DNA of 64,000 nt from Candidatus Pantoea gossypiicola (GCF_008632075.1 NZ_VWVM01000008.1:1-64000); one strand, 5' to 3'; positions 1 through 10,939 are shown, counted from the stretch's first letter. The notes: generated by a model from the letters alone, not told the origin. A program made the numbers and translations.

Positions 1-73
1 CAACCTGCTCAACGACAGCCAGTTTAAAAGACAGAGAGTAATCGCGTTGTGTACGTTTAACATACTGTTTCAT
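1..73 (-). CDS. IS3-family transposase OrfA, N-terminal fragment
   Basis: Only 24 codons are in the window. The peptide starts MKQYVKRTQRDYSLSFKLAV, which resembles the start of IS3-family OrfA proteins, whose helix-turn-helix domain binds the element ends. A good ribosome binding site (AGGAGA) lies seven bases before the ATG. The gene continues beyond base 1. Assignment rests on the short N-terminus, so the subgroup cannot be named. Confidence 0.55.
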   Translation of the reverse strand, partial: MKQYVKRTQRDYSLSFKLAVVEQV

Positions 74-127
74 CACATTCTCCTGAAAACACCGGGTAAA
101 TGTGTCAACGCTATTCAGGACGGGTCA
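1..127 (-). mobile_element. IS3-type insertion sequence, left end (partial)
   Basis: The first bases read as the end of an insertion sequence running off the window. A terminus beginning TGACCCGTCCTGAATAG on the minus strand sits at 127 and leads, 54 bases later, into a transposase start codon. IS3-family elements usually begin with TG and carry OrfA close to the left end, which fits. The other end, the OrfB frame and the target duplication are outside the window, so family assignment is moderate. Confidence 0.6.
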
Positions 128-143
128 ATCTGACAAAAAAAGG

Positions 144-175
144 GCAAAAAAAAGGCCCTTTCGGGCCTTTTTTGT
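144..175 (-). terminator. fbaA rho-independent terminator
   Basis: An AAGGCCC/GGGCCTT stem with a short loop is flanked by A-runs on one side and T-runs on the other. Read on the minus strand it lies 15 bases after the fbaA stop codon and ends in a run of T. The symmetrical A and T runs mean it could also stop transcription coming out of the neighbouring insertion sequence. Confidence 0.85.
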
Positions 176-189
176 ACTGAATGAATCAG

Positions 190-1269
190 TTACAGCACGT
201 CGACAGCGTTAAGCTCTTTGAAAGCCTGCTCCAGACGCACGACCATTGAGGCCTGGGCAGAACGCAGCCAGACGCGTGGGTCGTAGTATTTTTTGTTTGG
301 CTTGTCGTCGCCTTCCGGGTTACCCAGCTGCGACTGCAGATAGCCTTCGTTCTTTTTGTAGTACTGCAGGATGCCGTCCCAGGTGGCCCACTGGGTGTCG
401 GTATCGATGTTCATCTTGATCACGCCGTAGCTGATAGACTCTTCGATTTCTGCAGCTGAAGAACCTGAACCGCCGTGGAAAACGAAGTCCAGCGCGTTGT
501 GCGGCAGGCCATGTTTTTCACACACATATTTCTGCGAATCACGCAGAATGGTTGGGGTCAGTTTCACGTTACCTGGCTTGTAAACGCCGTGGACGTTACC
601 GAATGAAGCTGCAATGGTGAAGCGCGGGCTGATTGCATGCAGTTTTTCGTACGCGTAGTTCACATCTTCTGGCTGGGTGTAGAGCGCAGAGGCGTCCATA
701 TGGCTGTTATCCACGCCATCTTCTTCACCACCGGTACAGCCCAGTTCGATTTCCAGCGTCATGTCGAGTTTCGCCATACGCGCCAGGTACTTGCTGCTGA
801 TCTCGATGTTCTCTTCCAGAGACTCTTCTGACAGGTCGATCATGTGAGAAGAGAAAAGTGGTTTACCGTTTTTCTGGAAGTACTCTTCACCTGCGTCCAG
901 CAGACCGTCGATCCATGGCAGCAGTTTCTTGGCACAGTGGTCAGTGTGCAGGATCACCGGCACGCCATACTGCTCAGCCATCAGGTGAACATGGTGTGCA
1001 CCCGCGATAGCGCCGAAAATGGCCGCGCCCTGTGGTTTATCAGTCTTAAAGCCTTTACCTGCGATAAATGCAGCACCACCGTTAGAGAACTGAATGATGA
1101 TGGGCGCTTTAACCTTCGCAGCAGCTTCCAGTGCGGCATTGATAGAGTCGGTGCCGACGCAGTTTACGGCTGGCAGTGCGAACTTGTTCTCTTTCGCAAC
1201 TTTGAAGATCTTCTGTACGTCATCACCAGTGACAACGCCGGGTTTTACGAAATCAAAAATTTTAGACAT
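190..1269 (-). CDS. fbaA: Class II fructose-bisphosphate aldolase
   Basis: Zinc-dependent cytoplasmic aldolase that splits fructose 1,6-bisphosphate into dihydroxyacetone phosphate and glyceraldehyde 3-phosphate, and makes it in gluconeogenesis. The protein has 359 residues, the same as E. coli FbaA, and aligns with it end to end. The catalytic aspartate and first zinc histidine are in HTDH near residue 110, a further zinc ligand is in NVHGVY near 226, and phosphate-binding HGGSGS follows near 264. It is the last gene of epd-pgk-fbaA, 105 bases after pgk, and is followed by a strong terminator. The gap from pgk holds a perfect hairpin, so separate dosage from pgk is plausible. Confidence 0.97.
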   Translation of the reverse strand: MSKIFDFVKPGVVTGDDVQKIFKVAKENKFALPAVNCVGTDSINAALEAAAKVKAPIIIQFSNGGAAFIAGKGFKTDKPQGAAIFGAIAGAHHVHLMAEQYGVPVILHTDHCAKKLLPWIDGLLDAGEEYFQKNGKPLFSSHMIDLSEESLEENIEISSKYLARMAKLDMTLEIELGCTGGEEDGVDNSHMDASALYTQPEDVNYAYEKLHAISPRFTIAASFGNVHGVYKPGNVKLTPTILRDSQKYVCEKHGLPHNALDFVFHGGSGSSAAEIEESISYGVIKMNIDTDTQWATWDGILQYYKKNEGYLQSQLGNPEGDDKPNKKYYDPRVWLRSAQASMVVRLEQAFKELNAVDVL

Positions 1270-1343
1270 GATTGTGTCCTGTTTCGTGACCGTTGTTCCC
1301 GCTCGGGAACCTCGATTTAAACGCCCAGACGGGCAAGACTTCA

Positions 1344-1365
1344 GGCGATGCCACCAGGCATCGCC
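1344..1365 (-). other. Hairpin between pgk and fbaA
   Basis: A perfect 9-bp stem, GGCGATGCC/GGCATCGCC, with a 4-base loop lies just after the pgk stop. It has no T-run, so it is more likely an mRNA-stabilising or processing structure than a terminator. This is inferred from the sequence alone. Confidence 0.6.
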
Positions 1366-1374
1366 CCCAAAGGA

Positions 1375-2538
1375 TTACTGCTTCGCACGCTCTTCCAGCA
1401 TAGCAACTGCAGGCAGCTTTTTACCTTCCACGAACTCAAGGAACGCGCCGCCGCCGGTAGAAATGTAGGAAATTTTGTCTTCAATGCCGAACAGGTCGAT
1501 AGCCGCTAAGGTATCGCCACCGCCAGCAACAGAGAAGGCATCGCTGTCTGCAATGGCGTTCGCCACGATCTCGGTGCCTTTACGGAAGTTAGGGAACTCG
1601 AACACGCCAACCGGGCCGTTCCACAGGATAGTTTTCGCATCCTTCAGGATAGCCGCCATCGCCTGGGCAGTTTCGTCACCAAAATCCATAATCTCTTCGT
1701 TATCCGCGACTTCCGAAACCTTTTTCACGGTCGCTGGCGCAGTTTCAGAGAATTCTGTGCCGACGCGTGAGTCAGTCGGAACCGGGATACCGTGCTGATC
1801 GCGCAGGCCTTTGGCCGCTTCAACGAAGTCTGGTTCATAGAGTGATTTACCGACTTTGTTATCGATAGCCACGAAGGTGTTCGCGATGCCGCCGCCCACA
1901 ATCACGGTGTCCGCGATTTTGACCAGAGACTGCAGCACGTCAAATTTGGTAGAGACTTTAGAACCGCCGACGACAGCCACCAGCGGACGCTCCGGGTTGC
2001 TCATGACTTTACCCAGCGCTTCGAGTTCTGCAGAGAGCAGCGGACCCGCACAGGCGACAGGGGCAAATTTGCCGACGCCGTGGGTAGACGCCTGCGCACG
2101 GTGCGCAGTACCAAAGGCGTCCATCACGAAAACGTCGCACAGCGCAGCATATTTTTTAGACAGCGCTTCGTCGTCTTTCTTTTCGCCTTTGTTAAAGCGA
2201 ACGTTTTCCAGCACAACCAGTTCGCCAGCGCCGACTTCAACGCCATCGAGGTAATCTTTTGCCAGGGTCACATTGGTGCCGCTCAGCTTCTCTTTCAGGT
2301 AGTTAACTACCGGCAGCAGCGAGAACTCTTCGTTGTATTCACCTTCGGTCGGACGACCCAGGTGGGAGGTAACCATCACTTTCGCGCCCTGTTTCAACGC
2401 CGCTTCAATGGTTGGCAGAGAAGCACGGATACGTGCATCAGACGTCACTTTACCTTCTTTAACTGGTACGTTCAGATCGGCACGGATCAGAACGCGTTTG
2501 CCAGCCAGATCCAGATCGGTCATCTTAATTACAGACAT
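1375..2538 (-). CDS. pgk: Phosphoglycerate kinase
   Basis: Cytoplasmic glycolytic kinase that transfers phosphate from 1,3-bisphosphoglycerate to ADP. The 387 residues match the length of E. coli Pgk. The N-terminal substrate domain shows DLNVPV near residue 21 and TSHLGRP near 58; the C-terminal nucleotide domain shows NGPVGVFE and the GGGDT loop. The start ATG follows the sequence GAGAGGGTTCACC, giving a normal ribosome site. It lies 51 bases after epd and precedes fbaA on the same strand, the standard enterobacterial order, so the three are probably co-transcribed. Confidence 0.97.
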   Translation of the reverse strand: MSVIKMTDLDLAGKRVLIRADLNVPVKEGKVTSDARIRASLPTIEAALKQGAKVMVTSHLGRPTEGEYNEEFSLLPVVNYLKEKLSGTNVTLAKDYLDGVEVGAGELVVLENVRFNKGEKKDDEALSKKYAALCDVFVMDAFGTAHRAQASTHGVGKFAPVACAGPLLSAELEALGKVMSNPERPLVAVVGGSKVSTKFDVLQSLVKIADTVIVGGGIANTFVAIDNKVGKSLYEPDFVEAAKGLRDQHGIPVPTDSRVGTEFSETAPATVKKVSEVADNEEIMDFGDETAQAMAAILKDAKTILWNGPVGVFEFPNFRKGTEIVANAIADSDAFSVAGGGDTLAAIDLFGIEDKISYISTGGGAFLEFVEGKKLPAVAMLEERAKQ

Positions 2539-2589
2539 GGTGAACCCTCTCGTTGATTCTCATAAGTTTTGCCAGACGCAAACCGCGTC

Positions 2590-3609
2590 TTACCTGAAAC
2601 CGCTTGCGGCCATCGCTAACGTCGTGTCGAGCATTCGGTTAGCAAAGCCCCATTCGTTGTCACACCAGACCAGGGTCTTGATAAGGTGTTGACCGCTGAC
2701 CCGCGTTTGTGTTCCATCCACAATGGCACTGTGCGGATCATGGTTAAAATCTACTGAGACTAACGGTAATTCCGTATAGTCAACTATACCACGAAATGCC
2801 CCTTCTGCCGCGCTCCGCAACAGGGTGTTAACATCACACGCTGTCACCGCGTTATGCACAGAAACGCTGAGATCAATGGCCGTCACGTTAATCGTCGGGA
2901 CGCGAACGGCTATCGCCTCAAAGCGATCGTTGAATTTCGGAAAAATACGGGTAATGCCGGCCGCCAGACGCGTATCTACCGGGATGATCGACTGACTGGC
3001 TGCGCGTGTGCGGCGCAGATCGCTGTGATAGGCGTCGATCACCTGCTGATCGTGCATCGCCGAGTGGATCGTAGTGACGGTACCGGATTCGATTCCAAAC
3101 GCATCATCCAGCAGTTTAATGACCGGAATAATGCAGTTCGTCGTACAGGATGCGTTGGAAACGATGCGGTCGCTGGCGGTCAGCGCCTGCTGGTTAACGC
3201 CATACACCACCGTGGCGTCGAGATCGTTGCCGCCGGGATGAGAGAACAGCACTTTTTTAGCGCCCGCCTGCAGATGCGCTTCGCCATCGGCCCGTGAGCC
3301 ATAGACGCCGGTGCAGTCCAGCACCACATCCACGTCGAGTTCACGCCACGGCAGATCGGCAATATCTGCACGGTGCAGGATACGCAGGGTATCACCGCCC
3401 ACCCACATCACATCGCGCTCCTGACGGACGTCGAAAGCAAAACGACCATGGCTGGTATCGTATTTCAGCAGGTGCGCCATACCGGTGGCTTCTGCCAGCT
3501 CGTTAATGGCGACCACAGTGATCTCTGCACGTCGGCCCGTTTCATAGAGCGCGCGCAGGACGTTGCGTCCAATCCGGCCAAAACCATTTATCGCTATCCG
3601 TACCGTCAT
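2590..3609 (-). CDS. epd: D-erythrose-4-phosphate dehydrogenase
   Basis: NAD-dependent enzyme oxidising erythrose 4-phosphate to 4-phosphoerythronate, the first step of the DXP-dependent pyridoxal phosphate pathway. It belongs to the GAPDH superfamily: the NAD-binding GFGRIG is at residues 9-14 and the catalytic cysteine is Cys155 in SNASCTTNC. Length is 339 residues, as in E. coli Epd. Position upstream of pgk and the sequence at the active site favour Epd over GapA. A near-consensus Cra operator lies about 117 bases before the start, so control by glycolytic flux is likely. Confidence 0.95.
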   Translation of the reverse strand: MTVRIAINGFGRIGRNVLRALYETGRRAEITVVAINELAEATGMAHLLKYDTSHGRFAFDVRQERDVMWVGGDTLRILHRADIADLPWRELDVDVVLDCTGVYGSRADGEAHLQAGAKKVLFSHPGGNDLDATVVYGVNQQALTASDRIVSNASCTTNCIIPVIKLLDDAFGIESGTVTTIHSAMHDQQVIDAYHSDLRRTRAASQSIIPVDTRLAAGITRIFPKFNDRFEAIAVRVPTINVTAIDLSVSVHNAVTACDVNTLLRSAAEGAFRGIVDYTELPLVSVDFNHDPHSAIVDGTQTRVSGQHLIKTLVWCDNEWGFANRMLDTTLAMAASGFR

Positions 3610-3922
3610 TTCTCTCCTGCCACGTCAGACTGAAAAAAACGTGCCGTTAGCCTGAGCGTTTCACTGCATTTTGTACAGGAGATTCTTACCCGGCATTGTC
3701 CGAAATCAGGGCAATATCCACAGCGACTGAAACGGTTCAGCCACAATAATAGAAGGAAGGAATAACAGGAATGACTGTGATCAATCTGACTGCTTAAATT
3801 TGGATCTGCGTCACAAATTCGGGCCATTGTCAGTTATTACTGGAGGAATAATAAATAAAGGGACGACAATTTCGCCCCTCTTGTTTCACTGCCAGACGGG
3901 AACGGACCCGCCTGGCCGGTTT
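3610..3922. other. tkt-epd intergenic region
   Basis: No convincing gene is present in these 313 bases. Besides the Cra operator, it holds a hairpin just after tkt (CCAGACGGG at 3892-3900 with CCCGCCTGG at 3907-3915) without a T-run. The epd promoter is expected here but no clear hexamer pair was assigned. Confidence 0.5.
3726..3740 (-). promoter_or_regulatory. Cra (FruR) operator upstream of epd
   Basis: The sequence ACTGAAACGGTTCAG matches the Cra consensus RSTGAAWCSNTTHHW at 14 of 15 positions and contains an almost perfect half-site palindrome. It lies about 117 bases before epd. Cra control of epd-pgk-fbaA is known in E. coli; its use here is inferred. Confidence 0.75.
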
Positions 3923-5917
3923 TTACGCCAGCAGCGCCTTCGCTTTCGCGACCACGTTGTCGACGGTGAAGCCAAACAGTTCAAACAGCTGATCCGCAGG
4001 TGCAGATTCACCGAAGCTGGTCATACCCACGATAGCGCCGTTCAGTCCGGTGTATTTGAACCAGTAATCCGCGATGCCCGCTTCGATAGCGACGCGTGCG
4101 CTGACCGCTTTCGGCAATACAGATTCGCGGTACTCATCGCTCTGCTTGTCAAAAGCATCCGTTGACGGCATAGAGACCACGCGTACTTTGCGGCCTTCGC
4201 TGGTGAGTTTGTCCCAGGCACCGACAGCCAGTTCAACTTCTGAACCGGTGGCGATCAGGATCAGCTCAGGGGTGCCGTCGCACTCTTTCAGCACATAACC
4301 GCCACGTGCCACGTTAGCCAGCTGTGTAGCATCACGTTCCTGCTGCGCCAGGTTCTGACGAGAGAAAATCAGCGCGGTCGGGCCATCTTTACGCTCAATG
4401 GCATATTTCCACGCCACCGCAGATTCAACCTGGTCACAGGGACGCCACAGGCTCATGTTTGGTGTGGTACGCAGGCTCACCATCTGCTCAACCGGCTGAT
4501 GCGTCGGGCCATCTTCGCCCAGACCGATAGAGTCGTGCGTGTAGACCATGATCTGACGGATCTTCATCAGTGCCGCCATACGCGCGGCATTACGCGCATA
4601 CTCCACGAACATCAGGAAGGTGGCGGTGTACGGCAGGAAGCCGCCATGCAGCGCCAGGCCATTAGCGATAGCGGTCATACCGAACTCGCGCACGCCGTAA
4701 TGGATGTAGTTACCCGCTGCATCTTCGTTGATTGGCTTAGACCCAGACCAGATAGTCAGGTTGCTCGGTGCCAGGTCGGCTGAGCCGCCCAGGTATTCCG
4801 GCAGAATTTTACCAAAGGCTTCGATAGCGTTTTGTGAGGCTTTACGGCTGGCGATCTTCGCCGGGTTCGCCTGCAGCTGCTCAACGAACTTCTGTGACTC
4901 TTCCTGCCAGTTAGCAGGCAGTTCGTTGCTGACGCGACGTTTGAACTCGGCAGCCAGTTCAGGATGTGCCTGCGCATACGCAGCGAATTTCTCATCCCAT
5001 GCAGATTCTTTCGCCTGGCCCGCTTCTTTCGCGTCCCACTCAGCGTAGATGTCAGAAGGAATAACGAATGGCGCGTGGTTCCAGCCCAGCTGTTTACGGG
5101 TCAGTGCCACTTCATCATCACCCAGCGGTGCGCCGTGTGAATCATGCGTACCCGCTTTGTTCGGTGAACCAAAGCCGATAACGGTTTTGCACATCAGCAG
5201 TGAGGGCTTGTCGCTGACGCTTTTCGCTTCGTCGATCGCTTTAGCAATTGCATCCGCATCGTGACCATCAACGCCGCGCACTACGTGCCAGCCATACGCT
5301 TCAAAGCGCTTCGCGGTGTCATCGGTGAACCAGCCATCAATGTGACCGTCGATGGAGATACCGTTGTCATCATAGAACGCAACCAGTTTGCCCAGCTTCA
5401 GCGTACCGGCCAGCGAGCAGACTTCGTGCGAGATACCTTCCATCATGCAACCATCACCCATGAAGACATAGGTGTTGTGGTCTACGATGTCATGACCCGG
5501 ACGGTTGAACTGTGCGGCCAGCGTGCGCTCCGCAATGGCGAAGCCGACTGCGTTTGCAATGCCCTGCCCCAGCGGGCCGGTGGTGGTTTCAACGCCCACG
5601 GTGTAGCCATATTCCGGGTGACCTGGAGTTTTTGAGTGCAGCTGGCGGAAGTTTTCCAGTTCGCTCAGTGGCAGATCGTAGCCGGTCAGATGCAGCAGGC
5701 TGTAGATCAGCATGGAGCCGTGGCCGTTAGAGAGGACGAAACGGTCACGGTCGGCCCACAGCGGGTTGGTTGGGTTGTGGTTCAGGTAGCCGCGCCAGAG
5801 TACTTCAGCGATGTCCGCCATGCCCATTGGGGCACCCGGATGTCCCGATTTCGCTTTCTGTACTGCATCCATACTTAACGCACGAATGGCGTTGGCAAGC
5901 TCTTTACGAGAGGGCAT
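3923..5917 (-). CDS. tkt: Transketolase
   Basis: Thiamine diphosphate enzyme of the non-oxidative pentose phosphate pathway; it moves two-carbon ketol units between sugar phosphates and supplies erythrose 4-phosphate. The 664 residues match E. coli TktA (663). The thiamine-binding motif GDGCMMEG is near residue 155, the pyrimidine-domain signature [11 protein letters not shown] is near 411, and the C-terminal domain is complete. Its position next to loiP (yggG) fits tktA rather than tktB. It reads towards epd but is separated by 313 bases, so it is probably its own unit. Confidence 0.96.
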   Translation of the reverse strand: MPSRKELANAIRALSMDAVQKAKSGHPGAPMGMADIAEVLWRGYLNHNPTNPLWADRDRFVLSNGHGSMLIYSLLHLTGYDLPLSELENFRQLHSKTPGHPEYGYTVGVETTTGPLGQGIANAVGFAIAERTLAAQFNRPGHDIVDHNTYVFMGDGCMMEGISHEVCSLAGTLKLGKLVAFYDDNGISIDGHIDGWFTDDTAKRFEAYGWHVVRGVDGHDADAIAKAIDEAKSVSDKPSLLMCKTVIGFGSPNKAGTHDSHGAPLGDDEVALTRKQLGWNHAPFVIPSDIYAEWDAKEAGQAKESAWDEKFAAYAQAHPELAAEFKRRVSNELPANWQEESQKFVEQLQANPAKIASRKASQNAIEAFGKILPEYLGGSADLAPSNLTIWSGSKPINEDAAGNYIHYGVREFGMTAIANGLALHGGFLPYTATFLMFVEYARNAARMAALMKIRQIMVYTHDSIGLGEDGPTHQPVEQMVSLRTTPNMSLWRPCDQVESAVAWKYAIERKDGPTALIFSRQNLAQQERDATQLANVARGGYVLKECDGTPELILIATGSEVELAVGAWDKLTSEGRKVRVVSMPSTDAFDKQSDEYRESVLPKAVSARVAIEAGIADYWFKYTGLNGAIVGMTSFGESAPADQLFELFGFTVDNVVAKAKALLA

Positions 5918-6188
5918 TTTCTACTCCAGGTCGGATTAATGCTTCGCGCCTTAACTTATTGTTATTAATGAGTTAGTGGGCAAAACAAGGAAAAAGTTGC
6001 CCATCAATGTACATGAAAATCGGGGCAAAAGTACATGCTGTAAAACGCTAAATGTAACCGCTTCGTATGGCTTTTCCGGCCAACTCTGCTAGCAAAGTCC
6101 AGAGTGGCACGCTATAACCAAATCGTTTATTCACCTGAGTGAGTTTCAGGTGTTTGTTTTTCTTACCTTGTTATGAATGGGATAGAGC

Positions 6189-6944
6189 ATGAAAATCCAG
6201 AAAACGGTGTTAGCGCTTGGGCTGGCAACGCTGCTTAGCGGCTGTCAGGGTTTAGACAATAATGCGCTGATGCAGTCGGGCGCGCAGGCGTATCAGGCTT
6301 ATTCCCTGAGCGACGATCAGGTTAAGCAGCTCAGCGATAAATCCTGTGAGCAGATGGACAAAGATAATCAGGTTGCGCCTGCAGGCAGCGAGTATCAGCA
6401 GCGCCTGAACAAGATCGCCGCCGCGCTGGGCGACAACATCAACGGCGTTCCGGCGAACTACAAGGTTTATCAGACCAAAGATGTCAACGCCTGGGCGATG
6501 GCAAACGGCTGTATCCGCGTTTACAGCGGCCTGATGGATATGATGACCGATAATGAAGTGGAAGGCGTTCTGGGCCATGAGATGGGGCACGTGGCGTTAG
6601 GCCATACGCGTAAGGCAATGCAGCTGGCGTATGCCACGACCGCAGCCCGCACGGCAGCGGCCTCGGTGGGCGGCGTGATCGGTTCACTGTCTCAGTCGCA
6701 GCTGGGTGAAATGGGTGAAAAACTGGTGAATGCACAGTTCTCCCAGACGCAGGAATCGCAGGCGGATGACTACTCTTACGATTTGATGAAGAAGCGCAAT
6801 ATCAATCCGGAAGGCCTGGTGACCAGCTTTGAGAAACTGGCGAAACTGGAACAGGGACGTCAGAGTTCAATGTTTGACTCGCACCCTGCTTCGGAAGCAC
6901 GCGCCGAGCACATCCGTGAGCGTATTGCTGCTGACGCGAAGTAA
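6189..6944 (+). CDS. loiP: LoiP-type M48 metalloprotease lipoprotein
   Basis: Outer-membrane-associated zinc protease, 251 residues. A signal peptide ends in a lipobox LLSGC with the acylated cysteine at residue 19. The M48 catalytic HEMGH is at residues 130-134, with a downstream glutamate region (SQADDYSYD) expected to complete the zinc site. E. coli LoiP (YggG) is induced by low osmolarity and cooperates with BepA-like proteases; this role is known for the family, not shown here. It is transcribed away from tkt, and a 13-bp hairpin follows the stop codon. Confidence 0.92.
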   Translation: MKIQKTVLALGLATLLSGCQGLDNNALMQSGAQAYQAYSLSDDQVKQLSDKSCEQMDKDNQVAPAGSEYQQRLNKIAAALGDNINGVPANYKVYQTKDVNAWAMANGCIRVYSGLMDMMTDNEVEGVLGHEMGHVALGHTRKAMQLAYATTAARTAAASVGGVIGSLSQSQLGEMGEKLVNAQFSQTQESQADDYSYDLMKKRNINPEGLVTSFEKLAKLEQGRQSSMFDSHPASEARAEHIRERIAADAK

Positions 6945-6951
6945 CGCATAA

Positions 6952-6980
6952 CCAGGCGCATGCACCGTGCATGCGCCTGG
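6952..6980. terminator. Hairpin between loiP and yidB-like gene
   Basis: A perfect 13-bp stem (CCAGGCGCATGCA and its complement) with a 3-base loop lies between two convergent genes. It has no T-run on either strand, so termination may be weak or Rho-dependent. It may mainly protect the 3' ends of both messages. Confidence 0.55.
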
Positions 6981-7003
6981 AGAGTCTGGTCAGTATCCGT
7001 GGC

Positions 7004-7414
7004 CTAACGTTTGAATATCTGATCTACCATCGAACCTAAATCGAGTTTGTTCTCGTGCAGCGATGCTTCATCCATGTGCCCCTGAGGTGACATCTTATCG
7101 ATTAACTGCGGCAGGATCACCGCCAGCGTGCCCGCGGCACCTTTCACGTCGGTTCCCAGCTTATCCGCCAGTGACTGCAGTTCCGCCTCACCAAACGCTG
7201 AGTGGATGTCGCTATGTTCTACCGGCTGATTTGACCCGGTGCCGATCCACGAACCAAACACCTCACCCAGCCCGCCCTGCTGGAATTTTTGCAGCAGCAC
7301 TTCGATGCCGCCCTGCTCCTGTACCCAGTGCCAGACCGCCTGCAGCTGCCCAGGCAGATGCCCGTCACTCTGGTTACCCTGCAGCGCTCCCGCCAGTTCA
7401 TCCAGAAAGCCCAT
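7004..7414 (-). CDS. YidB family (DUF937) protein
   Basis: Small cytoplasmic protein of 136 residues from the YidB/DUF937 family, whose function is not established. It begins MGFLDELAGALQG, glycine- and glutamine-rich, and ends in a helical region (VDQIFKR), as family members do. The start was set at the ATG at 7414, because GGAGG lies seven bases before it; a GTG four codons upstream overlaps this ribosome site. It stands alone between loiP (convergent) and speB. Confidence 0.8.
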   Translation of the reverse strand: MGFLDELAGALQGNQSDGHLPGQLQAVWHWVQEQGGIEVLLQKFQQGGLGEVFGSWIGTGSNQPVEHSDIHSAFGEAELQSLADKLGTDVKGAAGTLAVILPQLIDKMSPQGHMDEASLHENKLDLGSMVDQIFKR

Positions 7415-7601
7415 AATTGCCTCCACGTTGAGAATTGATATCCGTCAGTTTAGTTGCTGATGCGCGGTTATGCCTGAGGCGCGTGCGGTATCAAAGGGGA
7501 GAATAAACAGGGGGAAGCGCATGGGAGTCGTTGGGAGTATTTCGCCGCATCCGGCAGCAGCGCAAAGCCTGACGGGTTGACCCGGCAGGCTCAGGACAGA
7601 A

Positions 7602-8522
7602 TTAGCCCTTGTTCACGGCCTGAACATGCAGCATATCCAGTGCCAGCGTCGCCGCCGCCAGAGCCGTTAAATCTGCATGGTCGTAACCCGGTGCCACTTC
7701 GACCAGATCCATGCCGACAATGTTCATACCCTGCAGGCCACGAATCAGCTTAGTCGCTTTATCGGTGGTCAGGCCGCCAATGACCGGCGTGCCGGTGCCA
7801 GGCGCATGGGCCGGATCCAGACAGTCGATGTCGAAGGTCAGATAAACCGGCAAATCGCCGACGGTGCGTTTTACTTCGGCGAGGATATCGTCAACGCTGC
7901 GGTCATTGACCTGCGCCGCATCCAGCACGTTGAAGCCCAGGCTCTTGTCGAACTCGGTACGGATACCGATCTGCACGGAGTGCTGTGGATCGATCAGACC
8001 CTCTTTCGGCGCGGTAAAGAACATGGTGCCGTGGTCAAAGGTCGGGCCGTTGGAATAGGTGTCGGTATGGGCATCAAAATGCACCAGCGCCATCTTGCCG
8101 AAATGTTTTGCATGAGCGCGAAGCAGTGGCAGTGTGACGTAGTGATCGCCACCAAAGGTCATCATGCGCTTGCCATTGGCCAGCAGTTTTTCAGCATGGG
8201 CCTGTAACTTATCAGAGAGGTCCTGCGAGTCACCGAAGGCGTAAACCAGATCGCCACAGTCGACGACGTTCAGGCGCTGGCGCAGGTCGAAATCCCACGG
8301 CCAGCGACAGCCTTCCCAGGCCAGATTAGTAGAGATCTGGCGGATTGCGCCCGGACCCAGGCGGCTGCCCGGACGACCGGAAGTGGCAGCATCAAACGGC
8401 ACGCCGGTGATAACCCACTCGGCGTCGCTGTCGTAAGGCTGGAAATTCAGCGGAAAACGCATGAAGCCAAAGGCGTTAGAAACCAGGGAGTTGTCGTACT
8501 GATTGCCAAGCGTGTTATACAT
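7602..8522 (-). CDS. speB: Agmatinase
   Basis: Hydrolyses agmatine to putrescine and urea in the cytoplasm, the second step of the arginine decarboxylase route. The ureohydrolase fold is complete in 306 residues, as in E. coli SpeB. The dimanganese ligands are visible in GGDHY near residue 124, HFDAHTD near 147-153 and the FDIDCLDP box near 228-235. It follows speA on the same strand, 170 bases away, with a terminator-like hairpin between, so it probably has its own promoter as well as read-through. Confidence 0.96.
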   Translation of the reverse strand: MYNTLGNQYDNSLVSNAFGFMRFPLNFQPYDSDAEWVITGVPFDAATSGRPGSRLGPGAIRQISTNLAWEGCRWPWDFDLRQRLNVVDCGDLVYAFGDSQDLSDKLQAHAEKLLANGKRMMTFGGDHYVTLPLLRAHAKHFGKMALVHFDAHTDTYSNGPTFDHGTMFFTAPKEGLIDPQHSVQIGIRTEFDKSLGFNVLDAAQVNDRSVDDILAEVKRTVGDLPVYLTFDIDCLDPAHAPGTGTPVIGGLTTDKATKLIRGLQGMNIVGMDLVEVAPGYDHADLTALAAATLALDMLHVQAVNKG

Positions 8523-8582
8523 AATTGCTCTCTCTATGTGCGTAAGACGGGCCAGGCCCGCAAGCCATTAAGGTTGAGATGA

Positions 8583-8626
8583 AAAAAATCCCCTCCGCGT
8601 CGTTAGGCCCGACGAGGAAGGGATTG
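8583..8626 (-). terminator. speA terminator
   Basis: Read on the minus strand, AATCCCTTCCTCGTCG pairs with CGACGCGGAGGGGATT and is followed by a run of T. It lies between speA and speB and probably limits read-through into speB. Confidence 0.8.
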
Positions 8627-8692
8627 AGTGGTTCAGATTATCGACATAGTTAACGGCAACTGCAATATGCGATTGCGGGCTGCCGAAGCCGA

Positions 8693-10669
8693 TTACTCAT
8701 CTTCTAAATAGGTGTATCCGTAGAGGCCGCTCTCAAACTCTTCCAGGAACTGCGCGCGCAGCTCGTCGTCGAGATCGGATCCCTGCACCTGATTGCGGAA
8801 CAGCGCCATCAGCTCGTTAGGATCAAGCTGCACGTAACGCAGCATGTCAGCCACGGTGTCACCCTCATCCGAAAGCTGGACTTCAACTTCGCCATTTTCG
8901 CGTGCGTAGACATCCACCGCTTCGGTGTCACCGAACAGGTTGTGCATATTGCCCAGGATTTCCTGATAAGCCCCAACCATAAAGAAGCCCAGCATTGGCG
9001 GGTTATCAACGTCATATTGCGGCATCGGCATGGTGGTTGCGATACCGTCGCCATCGACGTAGTGATCGATGGTGCCATCAGAGTCACAGGTGATGTCGAG
9101 CAGCACGGCACGACGCTCTGGCTTCTTGTTCAGCCCTTCCAGCGGCAGGACCGGGAACAGCTGATCGATACCCCACGCATCCGGCATAGACTGGAACAGC
9201 GAGAAGTTAACGTAGATCTTATCCGCCATCCGCTCCTGCAGTTCGTCGATAATCGGACGGTGCGCACGGTTGCTGGGATCAAGATGCTGCTGAATGTAGT
9301 GGCAGATGCTCAGATAGAGCTGCTCAGCCCATGAACGCTGCTTGAGATCGTAAGTGCCAGACGCGTAGCCGGTATGGATATCAGACAGATCCATCTGGCT
9401 GTCGTGCAGCCATTCACGTAGCGAACGGCGGGTGTCCGGCTCGTGCATCTCCTGCCAGGTTTCCCACATGCTGAGGATCGGGCGCGGCGCATCCACATCC
9501 GGCGTTTCGGGTTCGCTGAACTCGTTACGCTCCACACCGATGATGTTGGAGACCAGCACCGTGTGGTGCGCGGTCACGGCACGTCCGGACTCAGTGATCA
9601 CCGTCGGATGGTCCAGACCGTGCTCATCACAGGCAGAGCCAATCGCCCAGATCACATTGTTAGCGTACTCATTCAGGCCATAGTTGACCGAGCAGTCAGA
9701 CTGCGAGCGTGTGCCTTCGTAATCGACGCCCAGACCGCCGCCGACGTCGAAACATTTGATGTTAACGCCCAGCTTCGCCAGTTCGACGTAGAAGCGCGCC
9801 GACTCACGCACACCGGTAGCGATGTCGCGAATATTGGACATCTGCGAACCCAGATGGAAGTGCAGTAGCTGCAGGCTGTCGATGCGACCTGCTTCACGCA
9901 TGATCTCAACCAGCTTCAGCACCTGGGTCGCGGACAGGCCAAACTTCGACTTTTCGCCGCCACTCGATTGCCATTTACCGGAGCCCTGTGAAGCCAGACG
10001 TGCACGGATACCGAGACGCGGCACCACATTCAGACGTTCTGCTTCTTCCAGCACCAGCCGTACTTCTGTCATCTTCTCCAGCACCAGATAGACTTTGTGG
10101 CCCATCTTCTCGCCGATCAGCGCCAGACGAATATATTCACGGTCTTTATAGCCGTTACAGACAATCACCGAGCGCGTCTGACCGGCGTGCGCCAGCACCG
10201 CCATCAGCTCTGCTTTCGAACCCGCTTCCAGTCCCAGCGGCTCGCCACAGTGGATCAGCGACTCAATCACGCGTTTATGCTGGTTAACTTTGATTGGGTA
10301 AACCAGGAAGTAGTCGCCTTTGTAACCGTAAGATTCACGTGCACGCTTAAAGGCGGCGTTAATCGAACGCAGACGGTGTTGCAGAATCTGTGGGAAGCAG
10401 AATAAGGCAGGCAGACGCTGGCCCTGTGCTTCGCGCTCTTTCACCAGACGGGCTAAATCGACGCGCACATCCGGACGATCCGGATCGGGGCAGACACTGA
10501 TGTGGCCCAGTTCGTTAACGTCGTAATAGTTGTTGCCCCACCAGGCGATGTTGTACGTACGCAACATTTTGCTCGCATCCTGATCGTTCATTGCAACCTC
10601 CTGCATGGAGCGGAGTGTACCCTGTTCGCCAGCTGACGAACCTTTGATATTCTTCATGTCGTCAGACAT
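8693..10669 (-). CDS. speA: Biosynthetic arginine decarboxylase
   Basis: PLP enzyme that converts arginine to agmatine, the first step of putrescine synthesis without ornithine. The 658 residues equal E. coli SpeA and align throughout. The PLP-binding lysine is in YPIKVNQH near residue 125, the phosphate-binding glycines are in [12 protein letters not shown], and the C-terminal domain ends YGYTYLEDE as in E. coli. The start was set at ATG 10669 (MSDDM) after TTGAGG; a TTG four codons upstream is part of this ribosome site. The long leader carries two possible small ORFs that may regulate it. Confidence 0.96.
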   Translation of the reverse strand: MSDDMKNIKGSSAGEQGTLRSMQEVAMNDQDASKMLRTYNIAWWGNNYYDVNELGHISVCPDPDRPDVRVDLARLVKEREAQGQRLPALFCFPQILQHRLRSINAAFKRARESYGYKGDYFLVYPIKVNQHKRVIESLIHCGEPLGLEAGSKAELMAVLAHAGQTRSVIVCNGYKDREYIRLALIGEKMGHKVYLVLEKMTEVRLVLEEAERLNVVPRLGIRARLASQGSGKWQSSGGEKSKFGLSATQVLKLVEIMREAGRIDSLQLLHFHLGSQMSNIRDIATGVRESARFYVELAKLGVNIKCFDVGGGLGVDYEGTRSQSDCSVNYGLNEYANNVIWAIGSACDEHGLDHPTVITESGRAVTAHHTVLVSNIIGVERNEFSEPETPDVDAPRPILSMWETWQEMHEPDTRRSLREWLHDSQMDLSDIHTGYASGTYDLKQRSWAEQLYLSICHYIQQHLDPSNRAHRPIIDELQERMADKIYVNFSLFQSMPDAWGIDQLFPVLPLEGLNKKPERRAVLLDITCDSDGTIDHYVDGDGIATTMPMPQYDVDNPPMLGFFMVGAYQEILGNMHNLFGDTEAVDVYARENGEVEVQLSDEGDTVADMLRYVQLDPNELMALFRNQVQGSDLDDELRAQFLEEFESGLYGYTYLEDE

Positions 10670-10769
10670 CGCGAACCTCAATTTTCCGTTGAAAGATAAA
10701 ACTGTTAACCGGCTTTATGGCCGCTAATCTGAAAACCTGTTGCCACATTAAATGCACTGTCCTGTTCAC
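10662..10769 (-). CDS. Small YqgB-like ORF overlapping the speA start
   Basis: A 35-codon frame from GTG at 10769 (alternative ATG at 10748) runs to a TGA that overlaps the speA start codon region (ATGTCTGA, 8-base overlap). In E. coli the 43-residue yqgB lies in this same place, and the hydrophobic tail here ([13 protein letters not shown]) is weakly similar to the YqgB C-terminus. No strong ribosome site precedes either start. The overlap would allow translational coupling to speA. This is a tentative call from position and weak similarity. Confidence 0.3.
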   Translation of the reverse strand: MNRTVHLMWQQVFRLAAIKPVNSFIFQRKIEVRDV

Positions 10770-10939
10770 CTGACATTGCCGTCAGCGCGATTCGCGCATG
10801 AGAGTTAAGTGTAAAACACCCTGGCCATCTCCGTTGAAACTGAGAACATTTAACCGATCACTATTGACCATGGATAATCTGCGTCGTTCCGCTGCGGGGA
10901 CGCAGAGAAGAGACAAAACCGATCGAGCAGAGATAAAGA

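Noticed and set aside
3606..3827. 73-codon minus-strand frame between epd and tkt.
   Set aside because: Runs through the epd control region including the Cra operator; no ribosome site and no family resemblance.
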